Positions 15,330 to 15,341 of a stretch of 15,341 bases of DNA are shown piece after piece; positions within the stretch are counted from its first letter, which is position 1; every line of letters starts with the position of its first letter. The position numbers and the translations under genes are program-made. Under the pieces are notes generated by a model that searched no databases, had not been told where the DNA came from, and worked only from the letters and a program-made list of their open reading frames with translations. This DNA is from JAWLCA01 sp050485905 (lineage in GTDB: Bacteria; Pseudomonadota; Alphaproteobacteria; Rhodobacterales; Rhodobacteraceae). The DNA lies in NCBI GenBank assembly GCA_050485905.1, contig JBJHCH010000095.1, positions 1-15,341 on the forward strand. The letters run 5' to 3'.

Positions 15330-15341
15330 GCCCGCGCGGGC
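15330..15341 (+). terminator. Probable tRNA terminator, cut by the window edge
   Basis: GCCC-GCGC-GGGC is self-complementary and lies ten bases after the tRNA CCA end, where a terminator hairpin is expected. The T-run that would prove it lies beyond the window, so this is partial evidence only. Confidence 0.4.

Overview
The window is about 15.3 kb of GC-rich DNA with tightly packed genes. It most likely comes from an alphaproteobacterium of the Rhodobacteraceae (Rhodobacter/Paracoccus type). The main support is a hybrid isc-suf iron-sulfur cluster operon led by an IscR homologue that has only one cysteine. That layout is known from Rhodobacter sphaeroides. A eukaryote-type NADP isocitrate dehydrogenase fits the same assignment. 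The genus is an inference, because no rRNA marker is present.

Left part (1-2576): a bifunctional mannose-1-phosphate guanylyltransferase / mannose-6-phosphate isomerase (manC) lies on the minus strand, with the possible first codons of another minus-strand gene just after it. A gene for a degenerate receiver domain fused to an Hpt (histidine phosphotransfer) domain diverges from manC on the plus strand.

Middle part (2604-7495, minus strand): read in the direction of transcription, the order is a small alpha/beta hydrolase, isocitrate dehydrogenase (icd) with a strong rho-independent terminator, an SMR-family small multidrug transporter, an unidentified multi-span membrane protein, and the translational GTPase TypA/BipA. 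The icd terminator sits only 14 bp before the SMR start codon, so SMR expression seems to need read-through or a promoter overlapping the terminator.

Right part (7533-15197, plus strand): the operon is iscR - cysteine desulfurase (IscS/NifS type) - sufB - sufC - sufD - two membrane-protein genes (possibly YIP1-like) - sufS. Gene junctions overlap or are very short, which indicates co-transcription and translational coupling. IscS and SufS release sulfur from cysteine. SufB, SufC and SufD form the ATP-driven scaffold on which the cluster is built. IscR senses Fe-S supply and most likely represses the operon. The iscR promoter (TTGACT, 17 bp, TAGAAA) is overlapped by a near-perfect inverted repeat with core TAGAA-N3-TTCTA. 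A second copy of this element lies inside the cysteine desulfurase coding sequence, where it forces a run of AT-rich, unusual codons. I regard it as the most interesting signal in the window. A tRNA-Arg(CCG) gene with its own promoter-like sequence follows sufS and nearly ends the window.

No rRNA, CRISPR array, insertion sequence, prophage or replication origin was seen. No gene-free stretch exceeds 300 bp; the longest, 1525-1748, holds only candidate promoters.
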